Assembly (NCBI GenBank): GCA_900557165.1
Contig: USRS01000090.1
Location: 1 to 9,930, forward strand
Source: an uncultured Clostridium sp.
GTDB taxonomy: Bacteria; Bacillota; Clostridia; Peptostreptococcales; Peptostreptococcaceae
DNA: 9,930 bases
Direction: 5' to 3'
Under the pieces are notes generated by a model. That model was not told the DNA's origin, ran no database searches, and worked only from the letters and a program-made list of their open reading frames with translations. Numbering within the stretch: the stretch's first letter is position 1; every line of letters starts with the position of its first letter. Below are positions 6,126-9,930 of this stretch, in pieces. The translations under genes were made by a program, and so were the position numbers.

Positions 6126-6165
6126 ATAAAAAATAAGTTAGCAAATATCACTTTACTAACTTATT
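6126..6165 (-). terminator. Rho-independent terminator of the minus-strand phage-remnant genes
   Basis: AATAAGTTAG (6132-6141) pairs with CTAACTTATT (6156-6165). Read on the minus strand, the second arm runs into TTTTTATTTGG, a proper T-rich tail. It lies 58 bp beyond the stop of the Mor-like gene and faces the plus-strand terminator at 6048-6077. Confidence 0.7.
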
Positions 6166-6222
6166 GGCCAACTTAGAAAGTATATTGTCATTCCAAGTTA
6201 AATTTCCATTTTTATTTAATTC

Positions 6223-6483
6223 TTACCTAACCCCTTCTTTTTTCAAAATATACTTTATCTGTTCAGGACTTAAACCATACTTATTCCTAAGAGCAGTCAA
6301 ATTCTTCCCATTATACTCCTTGACAATATTTCTATTCCTATCCCCCATAATAACCTTATTATAAACGGGAATATAAAGAGTATAACCTCCATACATTTTA
6401 CAAAGTTTTAAGAAATTCTTCATACCTATAATCTCCACCATTTGATGTAAGCTATAAGGTATATCATCCATTTGTATATCCAT
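6223..6483 (-). CDS. Mor-family transcription activator (phage-type)
   Basis: This 86-residue protein resembles the small Mor/C-family regulators found in Mu-like and many Firmicute prophages, where they switch on later phage genes by binding DNA as dimers. The N-terminal dimerisation part (residues 8-40) has the typical order IPYSLHQMVEIIG, then FLKLCKMYGGYTLYIP. After the turn NKVIMGDRNR comes a C-terminal helix-turn-helix at about 60-82 (KNLTALRNKYGLSPEQIKYI). Length is normal for the Firmicute members. AAGGGGG lies 8 bases before the ATG at 6483. The gene is downstream of the vapE fragment and the iteron region on the same strand, and is followed by its own terminator. With the rest of the phage gone, its target promoter is not in the window, unless it acts on the origin region directly. 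Confidence 0.8.
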   Translation of the reverse strand: MDIQMDDIPYSLHQMVEIIGMKNFLKLCKMYGGYTLYIPVYNKVIMGDRNRNIVKEYNGKNLTALRNKYGLSPEQIKYILKKEGVR

Positions 6484-6527
6484 AAAAACGCCCCCTTGAT
6501 TTCCATATTATTTTCATTCTTCATATT

Positions 6528-6723
6528 GTTCCCATATCTGTTCCTATGTTCCCTTTTTTACTATATATTTATTTTTTATATATTTTTATACCCTATTTTT
6601 ACGTTTATCTCAATAGGCTCATTTTATAGGAACATAGGAATAAAATCGCCAAACCCATTGATTTCACTATGTTTTTTCTGTTCCTATCCCCGTTCCTATC
6701 TCTGTTCCCAAGTAGATAGGAAC
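6528..6723. other. Candidate replication origin: GTTCCTAT iterons around an AT-rich core
   Basis: Nine copies of an octamer close to GTTCCYAT are seen. Forward copies start at 6528, 6540, 6548, 6680, 6692 and 6704. Inverted copies (ATAGGAAY) start at 6626, 6634 and 6716. Start-to-start spacings within clusters are 8 or 12 bp. Between the clusters, 6556-6604 is almost pure A/T, as in a DNA-unwinding element. The region begins just after the stop codon of the VapE-like replication protein fragment. SaPI/PICI and P4-type elements place iterons flanking an AT-rich melting region next to the gene of the origin-binding helicase, which matches this layout. Not tested for activity, and the replication gene here is truncated. 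Confidence 0.6.
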
Positions 6724-6728
6724 AAAAT

Positions 6729-7097
6729 TTACCCACCTATTCTTACAAAAGCTCTTTGTGGTCCATAGATTTCAAACCTTGTCTTTCCTGATTTGTTTGT
6801 TGTAATCCTATCCCAACCACCTATCCTATTTAATATTCCCTCTATTTCATATGAATCAGTTCTTTTCAAATCTTGTCTCTCTCTAAAGAAACACTCACAC
6901 CAAATTTCCATAATACAAAGCTTATCCCTTTTCACAACACCCTTGCTTTCAATGGCGTTTTTATCACCAAGATAGACCCGTCTTTCATAGAGAGTCATAT
7001 TCTGCCAATTTGTTGGTAGAGGTGTTTCCAAGTATTCTAGGATAATACCTTCTCTATCATCACTTTCCATGGCTTCCTGTTGAGCTATTTGGGCCAT
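6729..7097 (-). pseudogene. C-terminal fragment of a VapE/P4-type phage replication helicase-primase
   Basis: The 122 residues match the tail of VapE-type (virulence-associated E, P4-like) proteins: AQQEAMESDDREGIILEYLE (5-24), LPTNWQNMTLYERRVYLG (27-44), VVKRDKLCIMEIWCECFFRE (54-73), and the terminal winged-helix-like part EIEGILNRIGGWDR (84-97) with FEIYGPQRAFVRI (108-120). Complete proteins have several hundred residues with primase and P-loop ATPase domains, all missing here. The retained part would carry the domain thought to recognise the origin. An AAAGGAGAT site lies 10 bases before the ATG at 7097, so a short protein could still be made. Upstream, the frame soon loses resemblance and a different gene's remnant begins at 7123, which marks a deletion or recombination junction. 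Confidence 0.75.
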
Positions 7098-7122
7098 TTT
7101 TGATACATCTCCTTTTTTATTT

Positions 7123-7290
7123 CTATAATGAATACTCTTTTGCTGGATTACCTGAAAAGTCTGCTATGGTAGCTTTAGCTTCATCTAAATAAAATACTTC
7201 AAATATTGGGTTAGTTGCACTTTGATAAAGGCTTTTTACAAGAGAATCATTTTCAGTTGTAACATAGTTTTTTATTTTTATAAATTTTCT
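7123..7290 (-). pseudogene. Start-less C-terminal remnant of an unidentified gene
   Basis: Between a TGA just above 7290 and the TAG at 7123-7125 an open frame of 55 codons ends with TENDSLVKSLYQSATNPIFE, VFYLDEAKATIADFSGN and PAKEYSL. It has no ATG, GTG or TTG start in a useful position and overlaps the 3' end of the membrane-protein gene upstream. The residue mix looks protein-like rather than random, so it is probably the tail of a larger gene cut off at about 7260. The family is not recognised. Confidence 0.35.
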
Positions 7291-7595
7291 TCAGGCTTTG
7301 GATAATATTTTTTTAAAATATAGCTTAAGCATAGCCCAATAACAATACCTATAGCCATAGAAAATATTGTGTTCGTGTAGTTATCTGCAAAATTAAAAAT
7401 CCCCATTATTGTAGAAGTTACTATACAGTTAGATCTTAAATGTTTGCTATACATTATTTTATATGATTCATTATATGTACCATCTTTATTTGATTTTTTT
7501 ACATATTTCTTAATTTCAATTACTCTATACAAAACACTATACCCAATGTAAAAAATAAAACTATAATACAATGCATTTATTAAATTATCAATCAA
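7278..7595 (-). CDS. Small multi-pass membrane protein, unknown function
   Basis: This 105-residue protein has a hydrophobic segment at residues 4-24 (NLINALYYSFIFYIGYSVLY), a basic cytoplasmic-looking stretch at 25-55, and two closely spaced hydrophobic segments at about 57-70 and 76-94 (IFSMAIGIVIGLCLSYIL). A charged tail (KKYYPKPEENL) follows, consistent with two or three membrane passes. The start is a TTG at 7595, preceded by AGGGGGA at a good distance. It lies 60 bp downstream of the second acetyltransferase on the same strand with no terminator visible between them, so it may be co-transcribed. I do not recognise the family. No enzyme motif is present. Confidence 0.65.
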   Translation of the reverse strand: MIDNLINALYYSFIFYIGYSVLYRVIEIKKYVKKSNKDGTYNESYKIMYSKHLRSNCIVTSTIMGIFNFADNYTNTIFSMAIGIVIGLCLSYILKKYYPKPEENL

Positions 7596-7655
7596 TATAA
7601 GTCCCCCTAATTGTAGAATCTATACTTATACCTTTTATATATTAGTTAAGGTGCT

Positions 7656-8255
7656 TTATAAAATCACGAAATCTTCTTTTAAGTTTAACTTATCTTCTTC
7701 TGTAATCTTTCTCATAACCTTACATGGATTTCCCACAGCTATCACACCTGGTGGAATATCTTTTGTAACTACACTACCTGCACCAATTATACTGCCTTCT
7801 CCAATAGTTACTCCTCCGCATACTGTACAATTAGCTCCTAACCAAACACCTTTTTCCAAAGTAATCGGCTTAGAAGTTCCAATCCCCATAGCACGCTCAG
7901 TAGGGTCAATTGCATGACCTGCACAAGCTAAACATGTTCCCGGCCCTATAAATACATCTGCTCCTATATGTATTGGCGAAGTGTCAAGCATTACACAGTT
8001 GTAGTTTATAAATGTCAACCCTTCTGTATGAATATTAAATCCATAATCACATTTGAAATTAGGCTCTATAAATGTAAGTGGACTACAAGTTCCAAATAAC
8101 TCTTGTAAAATAGTGCTTCTTTTTTCATTTTCATCTGGTCTTGTATTGTTGTATTCCCATAGTAAATTTTGTGCTTTTATCTTTAAAGAATGATCCATTG
8201 CTTCAGGTTTAGATATGTATCCATTCTTGATTTGTATTTTTTCTTTAACTGTCAT
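7656..8255 (-). CDS. Maltose/galactoside-type O-acetyltransferase, second copy
   Basis: This 199-residue acetyl-CoA-dependent sugar O-acetyltransferase is a paralogue of the protein at 3438-4040. The N-terminal helical cap covers about 12-56 (with LLWEYNNTRPDENEKRSTIL). The left-handed beta-helix follows, with N84 in FINYNC, catalytic H114 in CAGHAI, W138 in GVWLGA, and the closing hexapeptides VTIGEGSIIGAGSVVTKDIP before AVGNPCKVMRKI. The AGHA variant and the ERAMG loop differ from the AGHPI and RQEAY of the other copy, so acceptors may differ. AAAGGAG precedes the ATG at 8255. The gene diverges from dgk, and a 22-bp palindrome lies in the shared upstream region. Codon use and motif spacing look normal and nothing is missing. 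Confidence 0.9.
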   Translation of the reverse strand: MTVKEKIQIKNGYISKPEAMDHSLKIKAQNLLWEYNNTRPDENEKRSTILQELFGTCSPLTFIEPNFKCDYGFNIHTEGLTFINYNCVMLDTSPIHIGADVFIGPGTCLACAGHAIDPTERAMGIGTSKPITLEKGVWLGANCTVCGGVTIGEGSIIGAGSVVTKDIPPGVIAVGNPCKVMRKITEEDKLNLKEDFVIL

Positions 8256-8309
8256 TATAATTACTCCTTTTTTATATTTTTATCTTCTTATTATAATATC
8301 CTAGCAATC

Positions 8310-8331
8310 ATAATATTTCTAGAGATATTAT
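8310..8331. promoter_or_regulatory. 22-bp operator-like palindrome between the second acetyltransferase and dgk
   Basis: ATAATATTTCTAGAGATATT plus AT (8310-8331) is a dyad with 10 of 11 half-site positions matched, centred on CTAG. On the acetyltransferase side it lies just upstream of a TATAAT (8295-8290, minus strand), where a -35 would be expected but none is found. That position suits a regulator of the acetyltransferase. It could also be a chance AT palindrome. Confidence 0.4.
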
Positions 8332-8372
8332 ACTTTTTATTTACAATTTTTGATTAATTTTTTCTATTAATG

Positions 8373-8429
8373 GTAGAATATTATCTAGAAATAAGTTTAT
8401 AAATAAAATTCAACAGTAGAATATTGTCT
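8373..8429 (+). repeat. Two direct repeats GTAGAATATTRTCT upstream of dgk
   Basis: GTAGAATATTATCT (8373-8386) and GTAGAATATTGTCT (8416-8429) differ by one base and start 43 bp apart, about four helical turns. The second covers the -35 position relative to a possible -10 TAAAAT at 8440-8445. They may be regulator sites for the kinase operon. Confidence 0.4.
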
Positions 8430-8477
8430 GTTTTTTTGATAAAATACTAAAGACATTATTTTTAAAGGGTGATATAT

Positions 8478-9131
8478 ATGAAAGACAAAAATATCTTTAT
8501 CGCAGTGGAGGGACCTATTGGTGCAGGTAAAACTACCTTAGCAAACTTGCTAAATGAGCACTTTGGATATACCCTTCTTAGAGAAATTGTAGAAGAAAAT
8601 CCGTTTCTAGCAAAATTTTATACTAATATCAATGAATATGCTTTGCAAACAGAAGCATTTTTTTTATTCAATAGAGTTAAGCAATTAGAAGATATTCAAA
8701 AAAATGTTTTAAGTAAGTCTGGAGGTGTTGTCAGCGATTATCACATAGTGAAAAACTTAATATTTGCTGGACTTACCCTTGATAACAATCAATTTCACAG
8801 GTATAAACAAGTTTACAATATATTCGTAAATGATTTACCACAACCTGATATTGTGATTTACTTAAATTCAGATACTGATACTCTTATGAGAAGAATTGCT
8901 CACAGAGATAGAAATTTTGAAAGACAAATGGATAGAAATTATATAGATAGTCTTCGCAATGAATATAAATATTATTTTAATCCACTTTCAATTAAACACA
9001 ACTTTATAGGCAAAGAACCTATTATTATAGAAATTGATAATTCAAATCTAGATTTTTTAAACAATATGTCAGATAGACAATTTGTAATAGACAAAGTTGA
9101 AGAAGCTATATCATCTTTAAGGAGGAAATAG
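8478..9131 (+). CDS. dgk: Deoxyguanosine/deoxyadenosine-type kinase (Dgk)
   Basis: This 217-residue cytoplasmic deoxynucleoside kinase phosphorylates a purine deoxynucleoside to the monophosphate in the salvage pathway. The P-loop GPIGAGKT (12-19) is followed by the family block EIVEENPFLAKFY (36-48). Substrate-region residues SDYHIVKN (86-93) replace the DRS motif, exactly as in Bacillus Dgk (ADYHIYKN there). The DLPQPDIVIYL strand is at 119-129, and the arginine-rich LID RIAHRDRNFERQ is at 139-150. I use the ATG at 8478, preceded by AAAGGGTGAT; a GTG at 8469 in the same frame overlaps that ribosome site and is less likely. dck starts three bases after the stop, so this is a two-gene operon as in bacilli and lactobacilli, where the two subunits may form a heterodimer. 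Confidence 0.9.
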   Translation: MKDKNIFIAVEGPIGAGKTTLANLLNEHFGYTLLREIVEENPFLAKFYTNINEYALQTEAFFLFNRVKQLEDIQKNVLSKSGGVVSDYHIVKNLIFAGLTLDNNQFHRYKQVYNIFVNDLPQPDIVIYLNSDTDTLMRRIAHRDRNFERQMDRNYIDSLRNEYKYYFNPLSIKHNFIGKEPIIIEIDNSNLDFLNNMSDRQFVIDKVEEAISSLRRK

Positions 9132-9134
9132 ACT

Positions 9135-9788
9135 ATGTTTAGATTAGAAAATAAAACTGATAAATCTGCCAAAAGAGATTTATTTATAACTGTTGCCGGA
9201 AATGTTGGTGCTGGAAAATCTACTTTAACAAAATTAGTTGGTGAAAAATTAGATTTTGAAACTCATTTTGAAAAAGTTGACGGAAATCCATATTTAGAAG
9301 ATTTCTACAAAGACCAAGAGGCTTGGGGATTCCATTTACAACTTTATTTCTTAGCACAAAGATTTAAACAACAAAAAGAAATCCATGCCAATGGTTTAAA
9401 CAATATACAAGATAGAAGTATATACGAAGATGTGGAGATATTTGCTAGAAACTTATACGATAACGGTAAAATGAGCAAAAGAGATTACATTACTTACAGA
9501 GATTTATTCAACAATATGGTTCCTCATCTTAGAAAACCAGACTTAATGATTTACTTAGATGGTTCAATAGATAAAATAATCGAAAGAATAAAATTAAGAT
9601 CTCGTGATATGGAAAAAGAAGTTGACGTGGAATATTGGAGAAATCTTCACGAAAGATATGAAAACTGGATAAAAGAATACGACTTATCTCCAGTTTTATA
9701 TGTGAATATCGATAAAGTTGATTTAATAAACAATCCTGAACACTTAGAAGAACTTTGTGAAAAAATAAAAACTACTTTAAACATATAA
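9135..9788 (+). CDS. dck: Deoxyadenosine/deoxycytidine kinase (Dck-type)
   Basis: This 217-residue partner kinase has P-loop GNVGAGKS (22-29), the block VDGNPYLEDFY (48-58), helix WGFHLQLYFLAQRFKQQK (64-81), the classic DRS motif in IQDRSIYED (91-99), strand KPDLMIYLDGS (134-144) and LID KLRSRDMEKEV (153-163). The YWRNLHERYENWIKEY block (168-182) matches Bacillus Dck. It should make dAMP/dCMP (possibly dGMP) from deoxynucleosides. A strong ribosome site AAGGAGGAAAT overlaps the end of dgk and precedes the ATG at 9135. Both kinases are complete, with a terminator about 100 bp downstream. Substrate assignment rests on similarity to Bacillus and could shift between dA and dC. Confidence 0.9.
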   Translation: MFRLENKTDKSAKRDLFITVAGNVGAGKSTLTKLVGEKLDFETHFEKVDGNPYLEDFYKDQEAWGFHLQLYFLAQRFKQQKEIHANGLNNIQDRSIYEDVEIFARNLYDNGKMSKRDYITYRDLFNNMVPHLRKPDLMIYLDGSIDKIIERIKLRSRDMEKEVDVEYWRNLHERYENWIKEYDLSPVLYVNIDKVDLINNPEHLEELCEKIKTTLNI

Positions 9789-9886
9789 TCTACGCCCCGG
9801 GAGAGTGTAAATTGATTTGTGCTTTAGAGTAATTTCGCTCCTCTATAGCAACATCATTTACTTATAATATTTCTAATAATCTGTTA

Positions 9887-9912
9887 AATATTCATAACAT
9901 GGATATTTTTTT
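9887..9912 (+). terminator. Rho-independent terminator of dgk-dck
   Basis: AATATTCAT (9887-9895) pairs with ATGGATATT (9899-9907), nine pairs including one G-T, with a 3-nt loop and a run of T to 9912. The 98 bases between the dck stop and this hairpin hold no gene. Confidence 0.7.
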
Positions 9913-9930
9913 ATAAAATGGTAAAACTAA

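Larger units (their letters stand above)
5841..6222. other. Gene-free stretch filled with inverted repeats and convergent terminators
   Basis: I find no coding sequence on either strand. Five inverted repeats lie in tandem: 5907-5954, 5964-6001, 6018-6045, 6048-6075 and 6132-6165. The fourth is a plus-strand terminator and the last a minus-strand terminator. The first three have arms of 11-16 bp without a good plus-strand T-run. Each is listed separately. Confidence 0.7.

Noticed and set aside
6164..6364. Plus-strand open frame of 66 codons
   Set aside because: It is largely antisense to the Mor-like gene and starts inside a terminator arm.
6472..6768. Plus-strand open frame of 98 codons across the iteron region
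   Set aside because: It arises from the T-rich repeats of the origin-like region and overlaps genes at both ends; no ribosome site. The octamer repeats explain its composition better than coding does.
7651..7917. Plus-strand open frame of 88 codons
   Set aside because: It is antisense to the second acetyltransferase.
8972..9172. Minus-strand open frame of 66 codons
   Set aside because: It is antisense to the dgk-dck junction.
1..9930. CRISPR arrays, tRNA or rRNA genes
   Set aside because: I found no regularly spaced long repeats and no tRNA or rRNA landmarks in the window. The only short spaced repeats are the octamer iterons, too short and too unevenly spaced for CRISPR.

Overview
The DNA is very AT-rich, with GGAGG-type ribosome binding sites, some TTG starts, A/T-rich hairpin terminators and a tandem dgk-dck pair. 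This points to a low-GC Firmicute, most likely a Clostridium-like anaerobe. The species cannot be fixed from the window.

Layout. Positions 1-899 (minus) hold one end of an IS3-family (IS150-like) insertion sequence, with orfA, a programmed -1 frameshift site and the start of orfB, which seems to be truncated near base 53. Positions 932-3282 (minus) are a two-gene metabolic operon, an M20D amidohydrolase followed by a zinc alcohol dehydrogenase, with a recognisable promoter at 3329-3357. Positions 3438-4040 (plus) are a maltose/galactoside-type O-acetyltransferase. Positions 4091-4402 are the C-terminal scrap of a large FtsX/MacB-type ABC permease. Positions 4701-5840 (plus) are a two-gene operon of unknown role: an acidic 136-residue protein and a 237-residue protein with a HEPN-type RNLIVH motif. 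Five inverted repeats lie in 5907-6165, ending in convergent terminators.

Positions 6223-7097 (minus) are a phage or phage-satellite remnant: the C-terminal 122 residues of a VapE/P4-type replication protein, then an origin-like region in which GTTCCTAT iterons flank an AT-rich core, then a Mor-family regulator. Positions 7123-8255 (minus) contain a start-less remnant, a small membrane protein and a second O-acetyltransferase paralogous to the first. Positions 8478-9788 (plus) are the deoxynucleoside kinase pair dgk-dck, which salvages deoxynucleosides to dNMPs, followed by a terminator at 9887-9912.

The stable parts are the amidohydrolase/dehydrogenase operon and the kinase pair. The stretch from about 4040 to 7290 is accessory DNA with several gene fragments. 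The two observations most worth following are the iteron-flanked, AT-rich origin candidate at 6528-6723 and the HEPN two-gene unit at 4701-5840. That unit and the upstream acetyltransferase are each bracketed by similar promoter-like and terminator-like elements.
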